From contig NZ_CADFDK010000002.1 in assembly GCF_902832885.1 (NCBI RefSeq), forward strand, positions 248,001 to 312,000: a stretch of DNA of 64,000 nucleotides, read 5' to 3'. The number at the start of each line of letters is the position of its first letter. Within the stretch, counting starts at the first letter, position 1. Positions 55,002 through 63,793 of this stretch are shown here, piece by piece. The position numbers and the translations under genes are program-made. The stretch comes from Burkholderia seminalis DSM 23518 (lineage in GTDB: Bacteria > Pseudomonadota > Gammaproteobacteria > Burkholderiales > Burkholderiaceae). The notes under the pieces were generated by a model, which searched no databases, had not been told where the DNA came from, and saw only the letters and a list, made by a program, of their open reading frames with translations.

Positions 55002-56726
55002 ATGCAGATTCAACCGACGCAGGTCGCCGCGACGCCGGCGGATTTCGTTCTGACCAACGCGAAGGTCTACACCGTCGATCCGCACCGGCCGTGGGCGCAG
55101 GCCGTTGCCGTGCGCGACGGCCGGATCGTCCACGTCGGCGACGTGGCGGCCGTGCAGGCGTACGTCGGTGCGCGGACGAAGGTCGTCGACGCGGCCGGCC
55201 GGCTCGTGCTGCCGGGCTTCGTCGAGTCGCACTGGCACTTCGAGACGACCGCGTTCGCGTTCCAGGCGTTCGTGAATCACGAGGATCCGCAGAAGGTGCT
55301 GGGCGCGCTGCGTGCCTACGTCGAATCGCATCCGGACGAGCCGGCGATCACCGGGATGGGCTGGGTGCAGGCGACGATCCCGCCAGCCATGCTGCGCAAG
55401 GAGACGCTCGACGCGATCTGCGCGGATCGCCCGGTGTGCCTGCTGTCGACGGATTTCCATTCGATGTGGGTGAACTCGAAGGCGCTGGAGATCGCCGGTA
55501 TCGACGCGTCGACGCCGCCCGTGCAGGCAGGCGCGAGCTGGTTCGAGAAGGACGCGGTGACGGGCGAGCCGACCGGCCTGATCGTCGACGGCGCCGCGTA
55601 TTCGTTGCTGATGCAGCGGATCAGCGCGGCCGGCCTGCTGCCGACCGGCATCGACCTGTACCTGAAATCGATTCCGCCGTGGCAGAAGAAGCTGTGCGCG
55701 GCCGGCGTGACGACCGTGTTCGATGCCGGCTTCTTCGACGCGAGCGGCGACCAGTCGCTGCTGTACGAGACGCTGCAGACGATGGAGCGCGCGGGCGACC
55801 TGAAGCTGCGCGTGGTGGGCAGCGTCGCGGTGATCGGCGAGATCGACGATCCGGTCGGCACGCTCGTCCGGTATCGCGAGCAGTACGATTCGCCGCTCGT
55901 GAAGGCGCGCGCGCTGAAGCTGTTCCTCGACGGCACCGAGGCGAACCACACCGCCTACCTGCTCGAACCGTACGCGGATCGCCCCGACACCTGCGGCGCG
56001 CCGACGATGCCGGCCGACACGTTCAACCGCTATCTGGTCGAAGCCGATCGCGCGAACGCGAACGTGATGGTCCATTGCGTCGGCGACGCGGCGGTGCGAA
56101 TGGCGCTCGACGGCTTCGACGAGGTCAACCGCGCGAACCCGCCGCGCGACCGCCGCCACGTGATCACGCACGCGTTTCTCACGCATCCGGACGACATCCC
56201 GCGCTTTCGCCGCGCGGGCGTGATGGCGAACACGCAGTTGCAGTGGGGCGTGGTCGACGCGTACACCGAGCAGCTGCGCGACCACTACGGCCACGCACGC
56301 TGGAGCAACATGTACAAGTTCCGCACGTTCCTCGACGCAGGCGTGACGGTGTCGATCGGCATGGACGGCCTCGCGTGCCAGTGCCGCTGCCAGCACAAGC
56401 CGCTCGAGCACATCGAGTCGGGCCACACGCGCCAGCTCGCGGGCGAACCCGATGCGCCGGTGTTTCCGGACATCGCCGAGCGCCTGAGCATTCCGCAGCT
56501 GATCGCCGCGTACACGATCCACGGCGCGTACCAGCTCGGGATGGAGCACGAGGTCGGCTCGCTGACACCCGGCAAGCGCGCGGATCTCGTCGTGCTCGAG
56601 AACGACCTGTTCGAGGTCGGCCAATACGACATCGGCCGCATCGACGTCGGGCTGACGATGATGGGCGGCCGCATCACGCACGTGGGCAACGATTTCGGGG
56701 CACGCACGGGTATCCAGGCGTCCTGA
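55002..56726 (+). CDS. YtcJ-like metal-dependent amidohydrolase
   Basis: A 574-residue amidohydrolase of family 3. The first metal motif is FVESHWHFE (His-X-His), with further ligand regions in MVHCVGDAAVR and HVITHAF. The C-terminal GSLTPGKRADLVVLEND is the standard end of the composite beta domain. It hydrolyses an amide or related bond. No signal peptide. GAGGAC lies before the ATG; it stands behind regulon element B and is probably cotranscribed into the PotF gene region. Confidence 0.88.
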   Translation: MQIQPTQVAATPADFVLTNAKVYTVDPHRPWAQAVAVRDGRIVHVGDVAAVQAYVGARTKVVDAAGRLVLPGFVESHWHFETTAFAFQAFVNHEDPQKVLGALRAYVESHPDEPAITGMGWVQATIPPAMLRKETLDAICADRPVCLLSTDFHSMWVNSKALEIAGIDASTPPVQAGASWFEKDAVTGEPTGLIVDGAAYSLLMQRISAAGLLPTGIDLYLKSIPPWQKKLCAAGVTTVFDAGFFDASGDQSLLYETLQTMERAGDLKLRVVGSVAVIGEIDDPVGTLVRYREQYDSPLVKARALKLFLDGTEANHTAYLLEPYADRPDTCGAPTMPADTFNRYLVEADRANANVMVHCVGDAAVRMALDGFDEVNRANPPRDRRHVITHAFLTHPDDIPRFRRAGVMANTQLQWGVVDAYTEQLRDHYGHARWSNMYKFRTFLDAGVTVSIGMDGLACQCRCQHKPLEHIESGHTRQLAGEPDAPVFPDIAERLSIPQLIAAYTIHGAYQLGMEHEVGSLTPGKRADLVVLENDLFEVGQYDIGRIDVGLTMMGGRITHVGNDFGARTGIQAS

Positions 56727-56830
56727 CCGGGCATCCCGGCTGACGACGCGGTGACGCCGGCTTTCAGGCGGCTTCCGTTTTCGCGGGCCGCCGCATCCCG
56801 GCCGGAACCGGATGCGCCGATTGTGACGCG

Positions 56831-56878
56831 TGTCCCCCTATTGGCAGGGCAGACCGGCCAATTTCCTCTGGCTACATT
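56831..56878 (+). promoter_or_regulatory. regulon promoter element C (before the polyamine-binding protein gene)
   Basis: TGTCCCC, 13 bases, AGACCGG, 15 bases, TACATT (-10). Exact spacing match with elements A and B; the internal palindrome is weaker (CCCCTATTGGCAGGG). Start codon at 56940, 62 bases past the -10. Confidence 0.75.
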
Positions 56879-56939
56879 TTCCCGGACCGAAGCAACCACC
56901 GCTCGCCGGGAGCGGATCACGATACCGACGGAGGAAAAC

Positions 56940-58055
56940 ATGGCAGGGGAGTGGAAACGGCATCTGGGGACGGCATGCGCGGCGCTCGCGCTGGGCGGGT
57001 TCGCGTGGGCCGGCACGCCCGTCGCGCACGCGGCGGACGTCGTCAACGTGTACAACTGGGGCAACTCGATCGGCAAGGCGACGATCGCGAACTTCGAGAA
57101 GGCGACCGGCATCAAGGTCGTCTACCAGGAGTTCGATTCGAACGAGACGCTGCAGGCGAAGCTGCTGTCGGGCACGTCGGGCTACGACGTCGTCGTGCCG
57201 TCCGACATCTTCTGGGCGCGGCAGCTGCAGGCCGGCATCTACCGCAAGATCGACCGGAGCCAGGTGCCGAACTACGGGCTGCTCGATCCGGAAATCATGA
57301 AGGTGCTGGCGAAGGACGATCCGGGCAACCAGTTCGGCATTCCGTGGACGTGGGGCACCGACGGGCTCGGGATGAACGTCGAGAAGGTGAAGGCCGCGCT
57401 CGGCAACGATGCGCCGCTCGACAGCTGGTCGCTGCTGTTCGATCCGAAGGTCGTGCAGAAGCTGAAGCACTGCGGCGTGTCGGTGCTCGATTCGCCGGTC
57501 GATGCGTTCGGGATGGCGTTCGTGTACCTGAAGAAGGATCCGAACACGACGAACCCGGCCGACTACCAGGCCGCCTATGAGCTGCTGAAGACGGTGCGGC
57601 CGTACATCACGCAGTTCAACTCGAGCAGCTACATCAACGATCTTGCGGGCGGCGACATCTGCCTCGCGCTCGGCTGGTCGGGCGACGTGAACTCCGCGCG
57701 GATCGCGGCCGCTTCCGCGAAGAAGTCGTATCACATCAAGTACGTGATTCCGACCGAGGGCAGCGCGATGTGGTTCGACATGATGGCGATTCCGAAGGAT
57801 GCGCCGCATCCGGACGCCGCACTGAAGTTCGTGAACTTCGTGCTGTCGGAGCAGGAGAGCGCGAACCTGACCAACGACACGTCGTATCCGTCGGCCGTGC
57901 CGTCGTCGAGGCATCTCGTGCGCGCCGAAGTGACGAGCGACCCGGCCGTGTTCCCGCCCGCCGACGTGATCCGCCGGCTGAGCCTCAGCAAGCCGGTTCC
58001 GCCCGAGCTGATGCGTCTGCAGAACCGTCTCTGGACGAAGCTGAAGACCGAGTAA
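56940..58055 (+). CDS. polyamine ABC transporter substrate-binding protein (PotF-like)
   Basis: A 371-residue periplasmic binding protein with signal peptide (cleavage after AHA, about residue 31). The mature start VVNVYNWGNSIGKATIANFE and motifs such as SGYDVVVPSDIFWARQLQAG and AMWFDMMAIPKDAPHP are typical of PotF/SpuD putrescine- or spermidine-binding proteins. No permease or ATPase follows, so it may pair with a transporter elsewhere. GAGGAAAAC precedes the ATG. Alternative ligands: guanidinobutyrate or agmatine. Confidence 0.9.
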   Translation: MAGEWKRHLGTACAALALGGFAWAGTPVAHAADVVNVYNWGNSIGKATIANFEKATGIKVVYQEFDSNETLQAKLLSGTSGYDVVVPSDIFWARQLQAGIYRKIDRSQVPNYGLLDPEIMKVLAKDDPGNQFGIPWTWGTDGLGMNVEKVKAALGNDAPLDSWSLLFDPKVVQKLKHCGVSVLDSPVDAFGMAFVYLKKDPNTTNPADYQAAYELLKTVRPYITQFNSSSYINDLAGGDICLALGWSGDVNSARIAAASAKKSYHIKYVIPTEGSAMWFDMMAIPKDAPHPDAALKFVNFVLSEQESANLTNDTSYPSAVPSSRHLVRAEVTSDPAVFPPADVIRRLSLSKPVPPELMRLQNRLWTKLKTE

Positions 58056-58097
58056 GCCGGCCGCCGCCTCCCGCACTCCCGCATACCTTTCGCGCGC

Positions 58098-58118
58098 CCC
58101 GCCGCTGATCGCGGCGGG
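58098..58118 (+). other. intercistronic hairpin after the PotF-like gene
   Basis: CCCGCCGC and GCGGCGGG pair around loop TGATC, 43 bases past the stop. No T-tract. Hairpins after binding-protein genes often protect the upstream message; here it separates that gene from the outer-membrane protein gene. Confidence 0.45.
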
Positions 58119-58152
58119 CGGGGGCGCGCTCGTCCCGACGACCACCCAGAAC

Positions 58153-59724
58153 ATGAAGATCAAACACATGACGGCGCTGTGCCTGCTCGCATTCGAAGCG
58201 GCTTCGGCGATGGCGCACACGGCGCCGCAGGCGCCCGACGCGAGCAGGATGAAGGCGCTGCAGGCGCAGGTCACCGCGCTGCAGCAGCAGGTGAACGAGC
58301 TGCGCGCGAGCATGCTGGCGGCGCAGCCTGCCGGCGCCGCACCAACGGCCCATGCCGCCTCGGGCGGCGTGAAGATCGGTTCGATCAGCACGGCGGCGGC
58401 AGCCGATTCCGCGCCTGCCTTCACGAACGACGACCTGCAGCAGATGCGCGAGCAGATCGCGAATGCATCGCTGAAGGTCGACTCGCTGCAGGAAGCCGCG
58501 ACGACCGGCCCGCTCGCGGGCCTGAGCATCACCGGCTACGTCGATCCCGTGTACCTGTTCAACCGCGCGCAGCGTACGTCGGGCTTCCAGTTCCTGAACC
58601 ACGACCCGGGCGCGTACGATTACTACAACAGCACGATCGGCGACGTCTATCTCGACATCAAGAAGACCTTCGGCGTCGGCCCGATGGCGCCGTCCGCGGA
58701 GATCGTGATCCAGCCGAACCGCGGCTTCGGCAACGTGTTCGGCAATTCGCACGGCGGCGTCGGCAACAACATCGTCACGCAGGCGCAGGTCAACGTGCCG
58801 CTCACCACGACGCGCACGTTCGAGATCGGCATGATGCCGAGCCTCGCGGGTTACGAAGTGCAGCCGTCGAACCAGATGCTCACGCTCACGCACGGGCTGC
58901 TGTACGACTTCAGCGAGCCGGGCAACCTGATCGGCATCGGGCTGAAGGGGTCCAACGCGGCGATGACGCGCTTCTGGCAGGTCGTGATCGGCAACGAGGT
59001 GCTGCGTACGGCCGGTGCGATCGCGAACGCGGCGAACAACACGACCAAGACCAACTGGACGCCGACGATCACCGCGCGCTTCGACAACGCGACGTCGACG
59101 GCCTTCGACTTCGGGATCTCCGGGATGCTCGGCCGGCAGTCGCTGTTCTCGCCGTGCGCGGTGGCGGGCGGCTACGGCTACCAGTGCAACGGCGCGTCGC
59201 CGACCGGCTTCTACAAGTACGTGGAAGCCGACATGACCTATACGCACGACAAGACACAGGTCAACGCGCAGGTCGACTACGGCGAGCTGCAGAAGGGCGC
59301 ATGGAACGGCGGCACGGCCCGCTGGTACGGGATGTCGCTGCTCGGCCATACGAAGTGGACGACGTCGTGGGTCGGCCGCATGGGCGCGACGCTGCGCTTC
59401 GACTACCTGAACAACACGTCGAACGGCGGCGGCGGCACGAACATCCAGTACGGGCTCGCGGGCGGCAACCCGTCGGTGAACGGCACGAGCGGCTTCGGCA
59501 TCGATCCGGCGTGCTTCCAGGGCTCGGCGACCAACGGCACCGAATGCAAGGGCGCGCGGCGTTATGCGATCACGGCGGACCTGTTGTTCTATCCGACGCA
59601 GCAGATCACCGTGAAGGTCGAATACCGCCACGACGCGGCGAACCATCCGGTGTTCCTGAAGAGCAACGGCACGTACGCGCGCAGCAACGACCTCGCCGGG
59701 ATGCAGTTCATCTACTCGTTCTGA
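58153..59724 (+). CDS. outer-membrane beta-barrel protein with coiled-coil start (DUF3138-like)
   Basis: A 523-residue protein with signal peptide (cleavage after AMA, residue 21). A short coiled coil with Gln-rich heptads (ALQAQVTALQQQVNELRASM) follows, then a long beta-rich part with alternating aromatic strands ending in Phe (GMQFIYSF), the outer-membrane assembly signal. This architecture fits a trimeric porin-like channel. Cotranscribed with the PotF-like gene; it may admit the cluster's substrate through the outer membrane. Confidence 0.8.
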   Translation: MKIKHMTALCLLAFEAASAMAHTAPQAPDASRMKALQAQVTALQQQVNELRASMLAAQPAGAAPTAHAASGGVKIGSISTAAAADSAPAFTNDDLQQMREQIANASLKVDSLQEAATTGPLAGLSITGYVDPVYLFNRAQRTSGFQFLNHDPGAYDYYNSTIGDVYLDIKKTFGVGPMAPSAEIVIQPNRGFGNVFGNSHGGVGNNIVTQAQVNVPLTTTRTFEIGMMPSLAGYEVQPSNQMLTLTHGLLYDFSEPGNLIGIGLKGSNAAMTRFWQVVIGNEVLRTAGAIANAANNTTKTNWTPTITARFDNATSTAFDFGISGMLGRQSLFSPCAVAGGYGYQCNGASPTGFYKYVEADMTYTHDKTQVNAQVDYGELQKGAWNGGTARWYGMSLLGHTKWTTSWVGRMGATLRFDYLNNTSNGGGGTNIQYGLAGGNPSVNGTSGFGIDPACFQGSATNGTECKGARRYAITADLLFYPTQQITVKVEYRHDAANHPVFLKSNGTYARSNDLAGMQFIYSF

Positions 59725-59811
59725 CGGCCGGCGCGTGCCGATTTGTTCGTATGGCGAAACACTTTACGGGCCGCGCCGGCCCGGGTCTCATTCGACACAG
59801 GAGGTTTGATC

Positions 59812-60888
59812 TTGAAGCTGCACACATTCGCGACCGACATCACCGATCCGCATGAGCGGGGCCGTCTGATCGGCGCGCGCTTCGCGCCCGCGATCCGCGA
59901 TACGGTTGCGCGCTATCTCGCGTTCTTCCCGAAGCTCGGCATCGAGCCGCAGCGCGCGCGGGCGATCGGCGAAGCGAGCCTCGCCGCGCTCGACGCATGG
60001 TGCCCACGCCTGGCCGCCGAAGTCGAGGCGATCGCCGAGGGCGTCGACCTGCCGTACTGGCAGCTCGCGTGCCTGAACGCGCGCACCGAGATTCTCGCGA
60101 CCGCGCCCGCGTCGGCCGAAGGCGAATGCTCGACGACCGTCTACGCGCCGGCGGGCCCGCACGCGCCGCGCACGCTGCAGACGTGGGACTGGCACGACAG
60201 CCTCGCGCCGCAGGGGCTGCTGATGCAGTTCGCGACGCCGCAGGGCCGCACGGTCAAGCTGTTCGCCGAATTCGGGATGCTCGCGAAGCTCGGCGTGAAC
60301 AGCGCCGGGCTCGGGCTGCACTTCAACATCCTGCATCACGCGAGCGACGACGGCAGCGCGGGCGTGCCCGTGCATGCGATCGCGCGGCGTCTGCTCGAAG
60401 AGGCGACGACGGTGCAGGAGGCGATCGAACTCGCGCGCACCGCGCGCGTGAGCGCATCGACGGTGCTGACCGTGTTCACGCGGCGCGACGCGAACCCGCG
60501 TGCGGCGAGCATCGAACTGAGCCCGTCGGGTGTCGGTGTGGTCGTGCCGCGCCCGGACGGCTGGCTGCTGCACACGAACCACTTCCTCGATCGCGCGTTG
60601 AGCGGCGGCGAGTGCATGCCCGACAGTTCCACCACGCGCGAGCGCTTCGCGTACCTGAACGAGGTCGTGACGGGCATGACGGGCGCCGATGTGCGCGAAC
60701 GCGCGGCGGCGATGTGCGGTGCGGCCGGCGACGCGGCCGTCGTGTGTTTCCACCCGGATCCGTCGATGCCCGACACCGAGCGCTGGGAAACGCTGCTGAC
60801 CGTCGGCATCGATACCGATGCGTGCGCGCTCGACTATGTGGCCGGCAATCCGCACGATCTCGCGCGCGACGGGTTCACGCGGTTCTGA
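59812..60888 (+). CDS. C45-family peptidase / acyl-CoA:6-APA acyltransferase-like Ntn hydrolase
   Basis: A 358-residue N-terminal-nucleophile hydrolase. The predicted self-cleavage site is Gly-Glu-|Cys106 in EGECSTTVYAP; Cys106 would be the catalytic N-terminus. The segment TWDWHDSLAPQGLLM fits the family. Members hydrolyse or transfer acyl groups on amides (penicillin acyltransferase, aminoacylases). TTG 59812 has a near-perfect ribosome site, AGGAGG 7 bases upstream. In this cluster it could deacylate N-acyl amines (inference). Confidence 0.88.
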   Translation: MKLHTFATDITDPHERGRLIGARFAPAIRDTVARYLAFFPKLGIEPQRARAIGEASLAALDAWCPRLAAEVEAIAEGVDLPYWQLACLNARTEILATAPASAEGECSTTVYAPAGPHAPRTLQTWDWHDSLAPQGLLMQFATPQGRTVKLFAEFGMLAKLGVNSAGLGLHFNILHHASDDGSAGVPVHAIARRLLEEATTVQEAIELARTARVSASTVLTVFTRRDANPRAASIELSPSGVGVVVPRPDGWLLHTNHFLDRALSGGECMPDSSTTRERFAYLNEVVTGMTGADVRERAAAMCGAAGDAAVVCFHPDPSMPDTERWETLLTVGIDTDACALDYVAGNPHDLARDGFTRF

Positions 60889-60946
60889 CGCGGCACGCAG
60901 ACAGCGGCAAGGCCGGGACGGCTCGTATGGGCCGCCCTCGTGACGC

Positions 60947-62326
60947 TCATGCGTCGATGCGCTCGACCTTGCCGACGAGCAGCCCGTACGACAGGCTGCC
61001 GGCGAGCGCCATCGCGGCGATGTAGGTGATCGCACGCGAGAAGTCGGCGCCGTCGACCAGCAACCCGATCACGATCGGCGTCGCGATCGCGGACAGGTTG
61101 CCGATCAGGTTGAAGACGCCGCCCGTGAGACCGAGGAGCCGCGCGGGCGCGAGCCCCGATACGAGCGACCACGTGATCGACGCGAAGCCGTTGCCGAAGA
61201 ATGCGATCGTCATGAACGCGATGACCCAGCCCGTCGACGACACGTAGTTCGCGCCGATGATGCAGGTCGAGACCAGCAGCCCCGAGATGATCGGCAGCTT
61301 GCGCGCGAAGCCCTGCGACGCACCGCGGCGCATCAGCCAGTCCGACAGCACGCCCGAGCACAGCACGCCGACGAACGCGGCGAGGAACGGCAGCGATGCG
61401 AGGAAGCCCGACTTGATGAAATCCATCCCGCGGTATTTGACGAGGTAGGTCGGGAACCATGTCAGGAAGAACCACAGCGTCGAGTTCAGCGCGAACTGGC
61501 CGAGGTAGATGCCCCACAGCTTGCGCCGGCCGAGCACGACGCCGAGGTCGCGCCACGTCGACGGCGCGCGTTCGCTGCGTGCCGCGATGCGGTCCTCCAG
61601 ATCGACGAGCCCGCCGCCGTCGCGGATCAGCGCGATCTCGGCCGAGTTGACGCCGCGAAACGCGCGCGGTTCGCGATAGACGGCATACCAGATCGCGGCC
61701 CATGCGATGCCGGCGAGGCCCGTCGCGACGAACACCATGTGCCAGCCGAGATGCACCTGCAGCCATGCGAGCACCGGCGTGAGGAACGCGAGGCCGACGA
61801 ATTGCCCGGACGTGTAGCCGCCGATCGCACTTGCGCGTTCGCGGGTCGGGAACCACGTCGTGACCACACGGTTGTTGATCGGGTAGGCCGGCGCTTCCAG
61901 CGCGCCGACCGCGAGACGCAGCACGATCAGCCCGACGAACGAACCCGCGAAGCCGAGCAGCAGCGTCGCGGCCGACCACAGCGCAAGCGCGCCCGCATAC
62001 AGCACGCGCGGCGACACCTTGTCGACGAGCCAGCCGCCCGGGATCTGCATCAGCGCATAGGTCCAGCCGAATGCGGAGAACACCAGGCCCGCGCGGACCG
62101 GATCGATATTCAGTTCCTTGAACAGCGCGGGTGCGGCGATCGACAGGTTGCTGCGGTCGAGATAGTTGATCACGACCGTGACGAACAGCAGTGCGAGGAT
62201 CAGCAGGCGCTTGCGGCTCGGCTGCGTGGTTGCAGCTGCGCGGGACGCGGATTCGGGGGCGATGCCGCCCTGCGCGGTCGGGCGCTCAGGCGGTTTCGCG
62301 TGGGTGCGTGACGCGGATTGGGCCAC
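60947..62326 (-). CDS. MFS transporter, anion:cation symporter (GudP/ExuT-like) family
   Basis: A 459-residue transporter with a long hydrophilic N-terminus (38 residues), then 12 helices. Typical ACS-family parts: INYLDRSNLSIAAPALFKEL, the GWLVDKVSPR loop and PAYPINNRVVTTWFP. Usual substrates are organic acids such as glucarate or hydroxycinnamates. Convergent with the C45 gene. A good palindrome lies 115 bases upstream of the start, and a TTGACG-16-TCTAAC promoter candidate between. Confidence 0.9.
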   Translation of the reverse strand: MAQSASRTHAKPPERPTAQGGIAPESASRAAATTQPSRKRLLILALLFVTVVINYLDRSNLSIAAPALFKELNIDPVRAGLVFSAFGWTYALMQIPGGWLVDKVSPRVLYAGALALWSAATLLLGFAGSFVGLIVLRLAVGALEAPAYPINNRVVTTWFPTRERASAIGGYTSGQFVGLAFLTPVLAWLQVHLGWHMVFVATGLAGIAWAAIWYAVYREPRAFRGVNSAEIALIRDGGGLVDLEDRIAARSERAPSTWRDLGVVLGRRKLWGIYLGQFALNSTLWFFLTWFPTYLVKYRGMDFIKSGFLASLPFLAAFVGVLCSGVLSDWLMRRGASQGFARKLPIISGLLVSTCIIGANYVSSTGWVIAFMTIAFFGNGFASITWSLVSGLAPARLLGLTGGVFNLIGNLSAIATPIVIGLLVDGADFSRAITYIAAMALAGSLSYGLLVGKVERIDA

Positions 62327-62600
62327 GGTCGTCTCCTGTGTTCTATGCCCGGCCTGCGCCCGCGAGCGGGGCGGCCGAATCGGATGGCGTTGGGGCGAAC
62401 GTTAGAGCCGTGGCGGGACGCGCGTCAACATTTGGACAGGCATCCCTATTAATGGGATGTTTGGCGTTCAGTATGTGGGAACGTGTGGCGGTAGCGCTGT
62501 ATCGCGCGCCAGTCTGAAACGGGAAGCATAGGTTTGTCGCCCGTATGCTTTAGAGACTCGACCATAGATGCCCGGGTGCACGTCAATTGGACGAGTCTGA
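62327..62600. promoter_or_regulatory. upstream region of the ACS transporter gene, no gene seen
   Basis: It contains the transporter's promoter candidate (62390-62428 on the minus strand) and the palindrome at 62441-62459. Beyond 62480 the base composition drops towards the AT-rich region that follows. No supported coding sequence. Confidence 0.5.
62441..62459. promoter_or_regulatory. perfect interrupted palindrome, operator candidate
   Basis: CATCCC-TATTAAT-GGGATG, 6-bp arms around an AT-rich 7-base centre. It sits just upstream of a TTGACG (-35 candidate) on the minus strand, so an activator of the ACS transporter could bind here. Confidence 0.6.
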
Positions 62601-62872
62601 AATTTGAAATTCGTGGTTTCCACTCAACATCTTGGCAGTTTTTGACAATTGCCTTTCAGCGTTTCGGTAAGCTCGCGTCCAATAAACCAACCGTGGTGTC
62701 GAATGCAGCATCGGAGAAATATCCCCTTCTCGGCCCGGTTATCAATGGAGTGTCGAATACCATGAGCGGCAGCGATATTTAAAATAAGGTTCAAGAGATA
62801 CTCAATTCTTATTGGCAAGGTGTCGTGAAATCGACAACGGGAAATGCTGGAGGGAATGGTGCGAAAAATTAA
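62600..62872 (+). pseudogene. decayed 3' end of an unidentified gene
   Basis: Frame 2 reads a natural sequence ending SEKYPLLGPVINGVSNTMSG-SDI, meets TAA at 62780-62782, and continues in the same frame for 29 residues of equally natural sequence (NKVQEILNSYWQGVVKSTTG..GNGAKN) to a second TAA at 62870-62872. A single change from GAA or a similar codon would create the internal stop. The left boundary is vague; no start or ribosome site is visible. Family unknown. The next gene starts inside or just after its end. Confidence 0.5.
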
Positions 62873-63131
62873 GATGATCGAGGATGGGAATTTTCCTCGA
62901 TGGATGAGATTTAGTTTGATTGTGATGGGGGTGTTGGCGATGTATGTCGCAGTGAAATTCATTCCACCATCAATTTTTGGAGGGATTGTATTATTGGCTG
63001 GCTTCGGGGTGGCTTTGATCGGAGGCTTTACAAGTCGCGCCGCGATGTTGAAGATCAAGCCCTTCGATAACAGCTACAAAAAGGCGCGCAAGAGTTACGA
63101 AGCGAAGAGCGATGAACGGAACAAGTCCTGA
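62856..63131 (+). CDS. small membrane protein
   Basis: About 91 residues with two membrane helices (residues ~20-36 and ~42-60) and a lysine-rich C-terminus (KKARKSYEAKSDERNKS). Not recognised. Low GC. Candidate starts are ATG 62844, ATG 62856, GTG 62859 and ATG 62874; GGAGGG at 62849 best serves GTG 62859, while ATG 62874 follows the remnant's stop directly. The start is therefore uncertain by up to 10 codons. A lipoprotein gene follows 68 bases later. Confidence 0.62.
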   Translation: MVRKIKMIEDGNFPRWMRFSLIVMGVLAMYVAVKFIPPSIFGGIVLLAGFGVALIGGFTSRAAMLKIKPFDNSYKKARKSYEAKSDERNKS

Positions 63132-63199
63132 GTCCAATACGCTCAGATATTTTTCGATTTTATAATGTAAACATTTATACTTATTAAATAAAAATCATC

Positions 63200-63751
63200 A
63201 TGAAAATCCGATGCCTTGCCGCACTTCTCTTGCCACTCGTTAGCGCATGCTCTGTGCTTGCGCCGGATCTTGCCGACGAAAACCAGGGATTGAAAGGTCA
63301 AGCTGCGGAAAGCCTGGAGCAATTCTACGGAACCTACCGCGTGTTGAACATCAAAGGTCGAAACTGGAATGTATCGACGGTATCAGTGATTCGAGGTGAC
63401 GCTGCCGGAAATAACCTTCCCCTGTTTCGTCTCTACAGGAACGACGGCAAACAGTTCGATGCAATCACGCCACGCGTGTGCGAAACCTCGGGCACCCGTA
63501 AGAAACCTGAAGGCAGCACTGGCACTTACGTGACGTGCGGCCTAACCGGAATGATGTCGAGTGAGCCGTTCGTCATCTTCGACAACTTTCCAATGGAGTA
63601 TTCATCGAACAATCTCATCTTTAAGGAGAAATCGTTCGAAATCAAGCCTGGGGAGTATCGCCTGTACCTTGCTTATAAAAATGGAGGCTCAGCGGACTTC
63701 GAACTGGTTCGCGTCAACGACACGAGTTCGAACATACCAGCGGCAAAGTAA
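63200..63751 (+). CDS. putative lipoprotein, unknown function
   Basis: A 183-residue protein with a lipoprotein signal (RCLAALLLPLVSAC; acylated Cys about residue 17) and a beta-rich mature part with two more cysteines (TPRVCETSGT and TYVTCGLTG). Codon use is unlike the GC-rich genes to the left. Upstream is very AT-rich (63140-63195), a likely promoter. Not a recognised family; position before a candidate secreted/outer-membrane protein suggests an accessory role. Confidence 0.75.
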   Translation: MKIRCLAALLLPLVSACSVLAPDLADENQGLKGQAAESLEQFYGTYRVLNIKGRNWNVSTVSVIRGDAAGNNLPLFRLYRNDGKQFDAITPRVCETSGTRKKPEGSTGTYVTCGLTGMMSSEPFVIFDNFPMEYSSNNLIFKEKSFEIKPGEYRLYLAYKNGGSADFELVRVNDTSSNIPAAK

Positions 63752-63793
63752 CTAGGGGTGGTTGCATAGAGTCTGTAGACGTGGTCCAGACAG

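Noticed and set aside
62534-62600. Upstream part of the remnant's open frame, taken as an 82-residue gene
   Set aside because: TTG start without a ribosome site, and natural sequence continues past its stop, so it is better described as a pseudogene tail.
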